Shown here piece by piece: positions 56,408-64,000 of a stretch of 64,000 bases of DNA. Origin of the DNA: Tardiphaga sp. vice304. GTDB taxonomy: Bacteria; Pseudomonadota; Alphaproteobacteria; Rhizobiales; Xanthobacteraceae. The stretch lies in contig NZ_CP041402.1 of the NCBI RefSeq assembly GCF_007018905.1, positions 4,948,001-5,012,000 on the forward strand, read 5' to 3'. A program made the position numbers and the translations under genes. Numbering within the stretch: position 1 is the first letter of the stretch; every line of letters starts with the position of its first letter. The notes below the pieces were generated by a model that worked only from the letters and a program-made list of their open reading frames with translations, made no database searches and was not told the DNA's origin.

Positions 56408-58699
56408 TTACCCCGTCCTCAACGCCGTCGCGGTGCGTCCTACCAATCCCGCATACTGCGCGATCGGAGCCGGACGGCCGATGAAATAGCCCTGCACGCC
56501 GTCGCAGCCTTCATTGGCCAGGAAGCAGAGCTGCTCATGGGTCTCGACGCCTTCGGCAACGATCGACACGTCGAGGCCATGGCCGAGCCCGATCACGGCA
56601 CGGACGATGGCGGCGGATTGCGGGTTGCTGCCGAGGTTGATGACGAAGGCGCGGTCGATCTTGAGCTTGTCGAAGGGGAAGGCCTGCAGATAGGTCAGCG
56701 ATGAGTAGCCGGAACCGAAATCGTCCATCGAAATCCGGACGCCGAGCGCCTTCAGCCGCGTCAGCAGCGCGACGCCGCGCTCGAAATCCTCGATCAGCAC
56801 GCCCTCGGTGATTTCCAGTTCGAGCCGGCCGGGCTCCAGGCCGGTTTCCAGCAGGATCGAATCGACCAGACCGACGAGATCGCCGTGCATGAACTGTGCG
56901 GGCGACAGGTTGACGGCAATGCGCAGCGGCACCGGCCATGATGCCGCCTCCAGACAGGCTTGCCGCAGGATCCATTCGCCCATTTCGACGATCAGCCCGC
57001 TTTCCTCGGCGAGCGGAATGAAGTCGCCGGGCGGCACGAAACCGCGGGTCGGGTGGATCCAGCGCGCCAGCGCCTCGAATCCGGTGATGTCGGCATCGAC
57101 GATCGATTGCCCGGCGCGGGCTTGCGGCTGGTAGTGCAGCGACAATTCGCCGTTGCGGATCGCCACCGAAAGATCCTGATGCAGCACGCGGCGATCGCGC
57201 AGCAGCTTGTCCATCTGCGGTTCGAACACGCTGATCGAACCGCGCGAATGCGCCTTGGCGCGGAACAAGGCCGCGCCGGAATTGGCCAGCAATGCTGCGG
57301 CATCGGCGCCGTCGCGCGGAAACAGGGCGATGCCGGTGGTGACGCCGGTGCGCACCGACTTGCCGTCGATCGGAATACCCTGCGCCAGCGCCTCGGAAAT
57401 CCGCTCGGCAATCGCCTGCCCGACCTGCGGCTGCTTGCCGTCGATGATCACGCCGAATTCGTCGCCGCCCAGGCGCGCCACCATGCCGCCGCCGGCGGCG
57501 ACTTCGATCCGGCGAGATACCTCGACCAGCAGCCGGTCGCCCATCGCGTAGCCGAAGACGTCGTTGATTTCCTTCAAGCCGTCGAGGTCGATCGATAGCA
57601 CCGCGAACTCTTCTTCTTCCTCGCCGCAGGCGTCGATCATCTGCGCCAGCCCTTGCAGGAAGGCGGCGCGGTTCGGCAAATCGGTAAGGCCGTCATGATA
57701 GGCCATATGCGCCATCCGCGCCTCGGTCTGGCGGCGGTCGGTGACGTCCTCATAGGTCTTGATGAGATATTGCGGCTCGCCGGCCTCGTCGCGCACCGTC
57801 ACCCGCCGCGTCAGGAACAGCCGCAACCCGTCGCGGGTGCTGATCGGGTGTTCCTCCGCCATGATGTTGCCGCTCTTCATCGCCGCTTCATCGCGGCTGA
57901 CGATCAGCTTCGCCTCCTCCGGCCGCAGCATGTCGGCGACCGTCAGTCCGATAGCATCTTCGCGGCGGCGGTTCAGAATGATCTCGGAGTTGCGATTGGC
58001 GAACAGATAGCGGCCGTCGCTGGCGCGCTGCACCATCAGCGACACCGGGATGTTGTCGACCACGGTTTCAAGGAATGTCCGGGTGCTCTCCAGTTCGTCT
58101 GCAAGTTGGTGCTGCTCGGTGCAATCCTCGTGAATTCCGATCACGCCGCCATTCGGCAACGGATTCAGCCTGACCCGGACGTAGCGCCCGCCGGGAAGCT
58201 CTGCGACGTAGCTGCCTTGCACCGGAGATGTCTCGTAGAACTTCTCGGAATTCGCATCGAGCTGGCCACGCGCGCGCCGCAAGTGCCGCAGCCCGTCGGC
58301 GGTGATATCCCGGGTCAGGTCGGAGCGATCCAGTCCGTAAATTTCGAGGTAGCGATCGTTGCAGAACACCACGCGCTTCTGCGCGTCCACCATCACGATG
58401 CCCTGGCCCAGATGGTTGAGGGCCGAGCCGATGAAGGCATTGCGCCGCCGCTCCTGGCTCCGGACATCACGCAGCGCCGCGATGCCCCACAGCACCAGCG
58501 CGGCCATGAAAGCCAGCGTCACAATGCCGCCGATGAGGACTTCCCAGACCATCTGCGGTTCGCCCCCTCCGGCGTTCGCTGCCGGCACCGCGGCCAACTG
58601 CGCGCGGGCGGTTCCGCCGGCAGCGGCTGCGAGCAGACACGCCGGTGCGAGGGCGAAAAACAACGCCTTGCCGCCCGTCCATTCCATCTTGCCAGCCAT
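56408..58699 (-). CDS. GGDEF-EAL protein with PAS domains, membrane-anchored
   Basis: 763 residues. An N-terminal signal-like segment (residues 12-33) and a membrane helix at about 52-74 leave almost the whole protein in the cytoplasm. Two PAS domains follow: LNHLGQGIVMVDAQKRVVFCNDRYLEIYGL near 95, and FLETVVDNIPVSLMVQRASDGRYLFANR near 210. The GGDEF motif is intact (411-415, RLGGDEF) and Glu542 of EAL is intact, with DDFGSGYSSLTYLQ after it, so both cyclic-di-GMP synthesis and hydrolysis are possible. It stands alone, between the polyamine ATPase and an FAD oxidoreductase. Similar proteins are common in Bradyrhizobium-like genomes. Confidence 0.92.
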   Translation of the reverse strand: MAGKMEWTGGKALFFALAPACLLAAAAGGTARAQLAAVPAANAGGGEPQMVWEVLIGGIVTLAFMAALVLWGIAALRDVRSQERRRNAFIGSALNHLGQGIVMVDAQKRVVFCNDRYLEIYGLDRSDLTRDITADGLRHLRRARGQLDANSEKFYETSPVQGSYVAELPGGRYVRVRLNPLPNGGVIGIHEDCTEQHQLADELESTRTFLETVVDNIPVSLMVQRASDGRYLFANRNSEIILNRRREDAIGLTVADMLRPEEAKLIVSRDEAAMKSGNIMAEEHPISTRDGLRLFLTRRVTVRDEAGEPQYLIKTYEDVTDRRQTEARMAHMAYHDGLTDLPNRAAFLQGLAQMIDACGEEEEEFAVLSIDLDGLKEINDVFGYAMGDRLLVEVSRRIEVAAGGGMVARLGGDEFGVIIDGKQPQVGQAIAERISEALAQGIPIDGKSVRTGVTTGIALFPRDGADAAALLANSGAALFRAKAHSRGSISVFEPQMDKLLRDRRVLHQDLSVAIRNGELSLHYQPQARAGQSIVDADITGFEALARWIHPTRGFVPPGDFIPLAEESGLIVEMGEWILRQACLEAASWPVPLRIAVNLSPAQFMHGDLVGLVDSILLETGLEPGRLELEITEGVLIEDFERGVALLTRLKALGVRISMDDFGSGYSSLTYLQAFPFDKLKIDRAFVINLGSNPQSAAIVRAVIGLGHGLDVSIVAEGVETHEQLCFLANEGCDGVQGYFIGRPAPIAQYAGLVGRTATALRTG

Positions 58700-58890
58700 T
58701 CCGCACCCGCGTATTCGGAAGATTAGTGTTTAATGGAAGGTATTTGGATCAGGTAAACGAGCCTCGGCTACAACACGAGATGGTGCAAGATCGAACTGCA
58801 ATCCAATGCGATGCTTAATTCATTGCTAAGTTCCGCTTGAATTGGCCCGCCGCACCCTGGCGATTTCTGCGATGAATGACCGGATGGTAC

Positions 58891-60003
58891 ATGGACAGAG
58901 TTGAATGCGTCGTGATCGGCGCCGGCGTGGTCGGGCTCGCCATTGCCCGGCAACTGGCGCAGGCTGGCCGCGAAGTGATCGTGCTGGAGGCGCTGGATGC
59001 GATCGGCACCGTGACGTCATCGCGCAACAGCGAGGTGATCCATGCGGGTATCTATTACCCCGCCGGCAGCCTGATGGCGCGGCTCTGCGTGCAGGGCAGG
59101 CAGGCGATGTATGCCTATTGCCGCGAACGCGGCATCGCGCACCGCAATTCCGGCAAGCTCATTGTCGCCACCCGCCCCGAAGAGATCGCCCGGCTGCAGT
59201 CGATCAAGGCGCATGCCGAAGCCAATGGCGTCGATGACCTCGAAATATTATCGCGCGCAGAGGCCAACGCACTGGAGGCCGAACTGGCGTGCGAAGCCGC
59301 GCTGCTATCGCCCTCGACGGGAATCATCGACAGCCACGGCTACATGCTGTCGCTGCGCGGCGAGGCGGAGGCGGCCGGGGCGGCGTTTGCGCTGCTGGCG
59401 CCACTGCGCCACGGCCGGGTCACGGCGGATGGTTTCGAACTCGATGTCGGCGGTGAAGCGCCGATGCGACTGGCCTGCGCGACGCTGATCAATGCAGCGG
59501 GCCTGTCGGCAACCACGATCGCGCGCAGCCTTGAAGGCATGCCGCTCGACCTCATTCCGCCGGCCTATCTCGCGAAGGGCTGCTATTTCAGTTGCAGCAC
59601 CCGCGCGCCATTCTCGCATCTGATCTATCCGGTCCCGGAACCCGGTGGCCTCGGTGTGCATCTGACGCTCGATCTTGCCGGCCAGGCGCGGTTCGGCCCC
59701 GATGTGGAATGGGTCGACCGGATCGACTACACGGTGGATCCCGCGCGCGGCGACAAATTCTATCCCGCAATCCGGCGCTATTGGCCAGCACTGCCCGACG
59801 GCGCGCTGCTTCCAAGCTATTCCGGCATGCGCCCGAAGATCGTGCCGCCGGCGGTCGCCGTGCAGGACTTCATGATCCAGGGGCCGTCGGCGCATGGCGT
59901 ACGCGGCCTGGTCAACCTGTTCGGTATCGAATCGCCGGGTCTGACGTCATCGCTGGCGATTGCAAACCATGTCGAAGAGATCGTAAAGGCGGACGCGGCC
60001 TAG
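58891..60003 (+). CDS. FAD-dependent oxidoreductase, LhgO-like (L-2-hydroxyglutarate oxidase type)
   Basis: 370 residues from ATG 58891 ([10 protein letters not shown]); ATG 58876 is also open. The dinucleotide motif [17 protein letters not shown] is at the start. The DAO-family pattern follows: [40 protein letters not shown], and the C-terminal [42 protein letters not shown] and FGIESPGLT are typical of the L-2-hydroxyglutarate oxidase branch. The reaction would be oxidation of L-2-hydroxyglutarate to 2-oxoglutarate with electrons to the quinone pool or oxygen. Substrate not proven. Confidence 0.85.
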   Translation: MDRVECVVIGAGVVGLAIARQLAQAGREVIVLEALDAIGTVTSSRNSEVIHAGIYYPAGSLMARLCVQGRQAMYAYCRERGIAHRNSGKLIVATRPEEIARLQSIKAHAEANGVDDLEILSRAEANALEAELACEAALLSPSTGIIDSHGYMLSLRGEAEAAGAAFALLAPLRHGRVTADGFELDVGGEAPMRLACATLINAAGLSATTIARSLEGMPLDLIPPAYLAKGCYFSCSTRAPFSHLIYPVPEPGGLGVHLTLDLAGQARFGPDVEWVDRIDYTVDPARGDKFYPAIRRYWPALPDGALLPSYSGMRPKIVPPAVAVQDFMIQGPSAHGVRGLVNLFGIESPGLTSSLAIANHVEEIVKADAA

Positions 60004-60145
60004 TCGCGCCGAGCGTGGTACCGAACAGTCGATGATCGATACCCGCGCTGGTGCATCATCGTTGCAGCCCGTTCACCCGGCGCGCACGCCGAACGAACGG
60101 GAGCTCAGTGATTAAACGTGGTGAAGAGTCAGTCGGGGGAGTGCG

Positions 60146-60328
60146 CTAATGCAGCGTGTCGGTCTCGCTCTTGAGACGCGCGATCTGGTCGCGAAGGATC
60201 AACTTGCGGCGCTTGAGTTCGACGATCCGCAGATCGTCCGTCGATAGATGCACGAGGGCTTCGTGCAGTTCGGATTCCAGTACCTTGTGTTTGCGTTCGA
60301 GTTCGACGAGATGCGCCTGAAGTGCCAT
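60146..60328 (-). CDS. DUF465 (YdcH-like) microprotein
   Basis: 60 residues, helical and charged, matching YdcH/DUF465 throughout: HLVELERKHKVLESELHEAL ... DLRIVELKRRKLILRDQIARL. These small proteins have no settled function. AGGAGAT lies upstream of the ATG. A divergent relative lies 242 bp away, and the shared RxQLRD-like block (KRRKLILRDQI here, KKRKLQLRDRI there) shows that the two are related. Confidence 0.85.
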   Translation of the reverse strand: MALQAHLVELERKHKVLESELHEALVHLSTDDLRIVELKRRKLILRDQIARLKSETDTLH

Positions 60329-60570
60329 TCGAAATCTCCTGGGTAAGGTTGAACCTCGGATTCGGTGGACGATGAAGTCTACATGACAGTGGACATCTGT
60401 CGATGGGTCTTGAAAATTGCATTTTCAGATTATCGATCCATATGAAACGAATCGTGACCGGATTACCTCGGATGATCGAGGAACCTGACGCTTGCGCGGT
60501 GCGCGTGCACCGGCGATAGTCCGCAGATCGATTTGCACGATCCTGCTCACCAAGCCAGTCAGCCGCCCCC

Positions 60571-60777
60571 ATGAACGACGACGAAGATCGCGCCCTCCCC
60601 GCCGAACTGTCCAGACTGCAACAGGAACACCGCGATCTCGACGCGGCCATCGATGCCCTGCATCACTCACCTGCACCGGACCTGCTGCGGCTGCAGCGGT
60701 TAAAAAAGCGCAAGCTGCAATTGCGCGATCGCATCTCGTTCATCGAAGACCAGATCACGCCGGACATCATCGCCTGA
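60571..60777 (+). CDS. DUF465 (YdcH-like) microprotein
   Basis: 68 residues: LSRLQQEHRDLDAAIDALHHSPAPDLLRLQRLKKRKLQLRDRISFIED, a DUF465 coiled hairpin. Divergent from the other DUF465 gene, with 242 bp between, in which no other gene is seen. Function unknown; the pair may form a hetero-oligomer. Confidence 0.85.
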   Translation: MNDDEDRALPAELSRLQQEHRDLDAAIDALHHSPAPDLLRLQRLKKRKLQLRDRISFIEDQITPDIIA

Positions 60778-60994
60778 CCAGGCGTCGGGATACCGGAACC
60801 CGCGTGAAGCGGAGAGACCGCGGCGTGCATGTCTTGCGCCTGAACATCTAGCGATAGAATTCGCAAGGCGAAGTCCGCAACGTCTGTGCAGGCCGGCACG
60901 CACGAATTCGACCATCGGCCATCGCGGCAACCTGATTGACTTCGGAACAAATTGGGAACAAACCTCGGCGTCGCCTGCTGCAGGGAGCCCGCCG

Positions 60995-61246
60995 ATGCCT
61001 GATGTTACCTATTATGTCGCGCTGCCGTTCTTGCAGGACGATTCCGGCACTCCCGCCGCGGGCGCTGCGGAAGAATGCCAGAGCGCCTCCGGTGCGATTC
61101 GCCGCGCCGAAGTGCTTTCGCGTGCGCCGGGCAGCATCGGCGCGGTTGCCTTCAGCCGCACGGGCGATCCGATGGTGGGCGAGTTCAGCGATGCCCAGGT
61201 AATCCGCAAATTTGGCGACGTTCCCGACGACTTCAGCGGACTTTGA
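60995..61246 (+). CDS. Hypothetical protein
   Basis: 83 residues, MPDVTYYVALPFLQDDSGTPAAG to KFGDVPDDFSGL. No signal peptide, no membrane helix and no motif I recognise. A purine-rich CAGGGAG precedes the start. The codon bias agrees with a real gene, and the plain acidic soluble form resembles small conserved hypothetical proteins of Bradyrhizobium. Stands alone. Confidence 0.6.
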   Translation: MPDVTYYVALPFLQDDSGTPAAGAAEECQSASGAIRRAEVLSRAPGSIGAVAFSRTGDPMVGEFSDAQVIRKFGDVPDDFSGL

Positions 61247-61481
61247 TCAGGATTTGTGAGCCAGATCGTTCGTTGGCGTCGCTTGGTTTTCCAATACGGA
61301 CCTGCGGGCTGGTCCATGAGGTGCCGGGATAACGTGCGTCATGAGGGCGCAGTCGAACGCCCAGATGATGGCGTAGCCAACTACACTTCGCAGTCGCCGA
61401 TACGCCGGACGCCTGATCCGGTTTCAATCCGACCAACCCGCCGCGACGATGGCTTCGCGATAACAAATGCAGCGCGCCACG

Positions 61482-62138
61482 TCATCCTGCCGCCAGGCTC
61501 GCGCGACGTTCATTCTTCCGCGCATACATCGCGCTATCCGCGAGCGCCAAAGCCTCGATGCCTGGCACGTCCGGACCGAGCACGGCTATGCCGGCCGAAG
61601 CGCCGGCCGAGACGTGGCTGCCGCCGAACGAAAAGCTGAGCGCGTCGATCGCGGCTTCGAGTTGCAGCGCCTTGGCGAGCGCGTCGGCTTCGCTGAGGTT
61701 CCACAGCAGCAACACGAACTCGTCGCCGCCCAGCCGGGCGATCACGTCAGAGGCCCGGACATGGCGGCGCAGCTGGCCTACCACCGCCTTCAGGACTTCG
61801 TCGCCGGCGGCGTGGCCAAAGGCGTCGTTGATCGGCTTCAGCCGGTCGACGTCGAGCACGACCAGCGCGCCGTTGGCCCGGTAGCGCGCGATGTAGGCCA
61901 TCGCGCGGGTCAGTTCGCGGGCGAAGCCGCGGCGGTTGAGGATATCGAGCAGGAAGTCCGTTTCGGCCGAGGCCTGCAGCTCGGCGATCCTGGCCTGCGC
62001 CTTTGCCAGTTCCGCCCGGAGCCGGTGCAGCACCAGCGCGGTCACGGGAACCGCCGATTTGGCCGGGGATCGCGGCGTTTTACCGACCCGGACCGGGCGA
62101 ATAGCCCGCTTCCGCGCGGGTGGGGGTTTCTTTTTCAT
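61482..62138 (-). CDS. Stand-alone GGDEF diguanylate cyclase
   Basis: 218 residues. A basic N-terminus ([15 protein letters not shown]) and a short coiled coil (about 37-57, [18 protein letters not shown]) lead into a GGDEF domain of about 155 residues. The active motif RLGGDEF is at 135-141 and the metal-binding [14 protein letters not shown] is near 98-111. No RxxD inhibitory site is obvious. It would make cyclic-di-GMP. No sensor domain or membrane anchor, so activity may follow expression or dimerisation. Divergent from purE. Confidence 0.9.
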   Translation of the reverse strand: MKKKPPPARKRAIRPVRVGKTPRSPAKSAVPVTALVLHRLRAELAKAQARIAELQASAETDFLLDILNRRGFARELTRAMAYIARYRANGALVVLDVDRLKPINDAFGHAAGDEVLKAVVGQLRRHVRASDVIARLGGDEFVLLLWNLSEADALAKALQLEAAIDALSFSFGGSHVSAGASAGIAVLGPDVPGIEALALADSAMYARKNERRASLAAG

Positions 62139-62264
62139 GGGGTTTGCTACAAGACTTGGGCGTCTTCACCAAGACTGCATCATCTTGACGACGCACCTTG
62201 CCTGGCAAGGGGCGACACCTGTATTTCCAGCCTATCTTTCTGGATTCGCGAAAGAAATCACGGA

Positions 62265-62750
62265 ATGCCCGCCGTCACCATCATCATGGGAAGCCAGTCC
62301 GACTGGGACACCATGCGCCACGCGGCCGAGACGCTCGAAACGCTCGGCATCGCGTGCGACAAGCAGATCGTCTCCGCACACCGCACCCCCGAGCGGCTGT
62401 ACAGCTTTGCCAAAGGCGCCAAGGCCGCCGGCGTGCAGATCATCATCGCGGGTGCCGGCGGTGCAGCGCACCTGCCCGGCATGGCCGCGGCGCTGACCGA
62501 GCTGCCGGTGTTCGGCGTGCCGATCCAGTCCAAGGCGCTGTCCGGCGTCGATTCGCTGTATTCGATCGTGCAGATGCCGGCCGGCATCCCGGTCGGCACG
62601 CTGGCGATCGGCAAGGCCGGCGCCATCAATGCAGCCTTGCTCGCCGCTGCCGTGCTGGCGCTGCATGACGACGCACTCGCCGGCCGACTCAAGGCCTGGC
62701 GTCAGGCACAGACCGATGCGGTCGCCCTTCGCCCAGAGGAAAAAGCGTGA
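62265..62750 (+). CDS. purE: 5-(carboxyamino)imidazole ribonucleotide mutase
   Basis: 161 residues. Class I PurE: it moves the carboxyl of N5-CAIR to C4 to form CAIR in purine synthesis. [12 protein letters not shown] near residue 6 and the [13 protein letters not shown] loop with its catalytic histidine are diagnostic, as is [18 protein letters not shown]. It is an octameric enzyme in this family. Its stop codon overlaps the purK start as GTGA, so the two are coupled. Confidence 0.96.
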   Translation: MPAVTIIMGSQSDWDTMRHAAETLETLGIACDKQIVSAHRTPERLYSFAKGAKAAGVQIIIAGAGGAAHLPGMAAALTELPVFGVPIQSKALSGVDSLYSIVQMPAGIPVGTLAIGKAGAINAALLAAAVLALHDDALAGRLKAWRQAQTDAVALRPEEKA

Positions 62751-63850
62751 CCACTCCCCCCTTCAAGAAGCTGAAGCCCGGCGACACCATCGGCATCCTC
62801 GGCGGCGGCCAGCTCGGCCGCATGCTCGCGTTGGCCGCCAGCCGGCTCGGCCTGCGCTGCGAGGTATTCTCGCCGGATCCGGATTCGCCGGCCTTCGACG
62901 TGGTGCAGCACGCGACTTGTGCCGAATATGCCGACGTCGAGGCGCTCGAACTGTTCGCCAATGATTGCGACGTCATCACCTATGAATTCGAGAACGTGCC
63001 CACAGCCACCGCGATGATTCTTGCCGCACGCCGCCCGGTGCAGCCGGCACAGGCGATCCTGAGCACGACGCAGGACCGGCTGATCGAAAAGGATTTCATC
63101 ACGGGGCTGGGCATCGGGACCGCGGCCTATGCCGACGTGTCGTCGGCCGAAACCCTGCGCGCCGCGGTCGAAACCATCGGCCTGCCCGCGGTGATCAAGA
63201 CCCGCCGCTTCGGCTATGACGGCAAGGGCCAGACGATGATCCGGGCCGGCGACGACCTCGACCAGGTCTGGGAAGCCCTCGCCACCAAATCGGCGATCCT
63301 CGAGGCGTTCGTACCGTTCGAGCGCGAGATTTCGGTGATCGCCGCGCGCGGCGTCGATGGCCAGGTCGAATGTTTCGACGTCACCCAGAACGAGCACCGC
63401 GACCATATCCTGAAATTCTCCTACGCCCCCGCCGACGTCTCGGACGAACTCGCCGCCACGGCGCGCGGCATCGCCGAGAAGATCGCCGGCGCGCTCGATT
63501 ATGTCGGCGTGCTCGCCGTCGAACTGTTCGTGGTGGCGAGCCCCGAGGGCACCATCCTGCTGGTCAACGAGATCGCGCCGCGCGTTCACAATTCCGGGCA
63601 CTGGACGCTGGACGGCGCCTCGGTATCGCAGTTCGAGCAACACATCCGCGCCATCGCCGGCTGGCCGCTGGCCAAGCCGGTGCGCCACGGCCAGGTCACC
63701 ATGACCAATTTGATCGGCGACGACATCCTGACCTACGAGAACTGGATGACGGTCCCCGGCGCCACGGTGCATCTGTACGGCAAGGGCGCGCCGAAACCGG
63801 GCCGCAAGATGGGCCACGTCACCGAAGTGACCCGACCGGGCGGCAAATAG
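62747..63850 (+). CDS. purK: N5-carboxyaminoimidazole ribonucleotide synthase
   Basis: 367 residues. It uses ATP and bicarbonate to carboxylate AIR, giving the substrate of PurE. Starts at GTG 62747 with a four-base overlap. The opening [22 protein letters not shown] and the ATP-grasp core ([16 protein letters not shown] ... EISVIAARG ... [16 protein letters not shown]) match PurK exactly. The purE-purK order is the normal one. No terminator of standard strength follows. Confidence 0.96.
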   Translation: MTTPPFKKLKPGDTIGILGGGQLGRMLALAASRLGLRCEVFSPDPDSPAFDVVQHATCAEYADVEALELFANDCDVITYEFENVPTATAMILAARRPVQPAQAILSTTQDRLIEKDFITGLGIGTAAYADVSSAETLRAAVETIGLPAVIKTRRFGYDGKGQTMIRAGDDLDQVWEALATKSAILEAFVPFEREISVIAARGVDGQVECFDVTQNEHRDHILKFSYAPADVSDELAATARGIAEKIAGALDYVGVLAVELFVVASPEGTILLVNEIAPRVHNSGHWTLDGASVSQFEQHIRAIAGWPLAKPVRHGQVTMTNLIGDDILTYENWMTVPGATVHLYGKGAPKPGRKMGHVTEVTRPGGK

Positions 63851-63891
63851 CGGGGCTTTGCTGGAAAAGCCCAGCAAATCTGCGATTTTTC

Positions 63892-64000
63892 GTGCGTCAG
63901 GCGGGAAAACTGAGCGTTGGCAAGGTGGACATTCCGGATTCCATCTGGTACATCCGGCGCCTTGAAGTTGAGGACATGGCCCTCGTCGGTCCTTTGCTTT
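63892..64000 (+). CDS. Possible start of a GNAT-like gene (partial, weak)
   Basis: An open frame from GTG 63892 (or GTG 63925) runs off the edge. The end reads SIWYIRRLEVEDMALVGPLL, which recalls the opening of some GNAT acetyltransferases, but too little is present to decide. Start and family are both uncertain. Confidence 0.25.
   Translation, partial: MRQAGKLSVGKVDIPDSIWYIRRLEVEDMALVGPLL

Noticed and set aside
63851..63885. GGGCTTT-AAAGCCC hairpin after purK as terminator
   Set aside because: The stem is short and not followed directly by a T run; left uncalled.

Overview
The window is high-GC DNA of typical Alphaproteobacterial chromosomal type, most like a Bradyrhizobium/Rhodopseudomonas-type member of the Nitrobacteraceae. 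The grounds are the gene repertoire (FabI, two phasins, a second-type ClpS, a PdhS/PleC-like kinase, SCOT-type CoA transferase), the several families of palindromic intergenic repeats, and a tRNA-His without the usual G-1:C73 pair. No phage, plasmid, CRISPR or conjugation genes were seen. The only transposase is one intact IS110-family element.

Layout. 0-6.4 kb: an acyl-CoA catabolic cluster (acyl-CoA dehydrogenase, feruloyl-CoA-synthase-like ligase, short-chain dehydrogenase, TetR regulator) with a divergent second acyl-CoA ligase. A five-copy array of about 45-bp repeats lies in front of the dehydrogenase gene. 6.5-18 kb: mainly housekeeping and signalling genes (DUF1194 VWA protein, ClpS, an HBM-type chemoreceptor, a class III nucleotide cyclase, aroC, a histidine phosphatase, fabI, ECF sigma/anti-sigma pair, YqeY, GT39). 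18-28.3 kb: carA and carB, split by a trehalose-synthase-like GH13 enzyme, a Dps protein, a methyltransferase and tRNA-Cys, then greA and a DoxX protein. 28.4-29.6 kb: the IS110 element. 29.7-35.4 kb: Lrp, trxB, LysR, a candidate small RNA, and a copper module (copA with divergent csoR and a palindromic operator). 35.4-38.5 kb: an orphan ParA, two small proteins, tRNA-His and two phasins.

38.8-45.2 kb holds signalling genes: a large PdhS-like histidine kinase with a degenerate ATP-lid motif, and a translationally overlapping pair made of a PstS-like periplasmic binding protein and a membrane GGDEF-EAL protein. That pair is the best candidate here for a little-described system: a periplasmic ligand sensor coupled to c-di-GMP turnover. 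45.5-56.4 kb: iron ABC transporter genes (binding protein and permease, no ATPase), an AI-2E family membrane protein, scoAB CoA transferase, an AsmA-type protein, and polyamine-type ABC transporter genes (ATPase and two permeases, no binding protein). 56.4-64 kb: a second GGDEF-EAL protein, an FAD oxidoreductase, two divergent DUF465 microproteins, a stand-alone GGDEF protein, and purE-purK.

Four palindromic repeat families are scattered between genes, one of them as paired (REPIN-like) composites. In several places they touch gene signals: they supply the copA stop codon and the ribosome-binding region of a polyamine permease, and they sit inside otherwise compact operons. All functional calls come from reading motifs and gene order; no database search was run.
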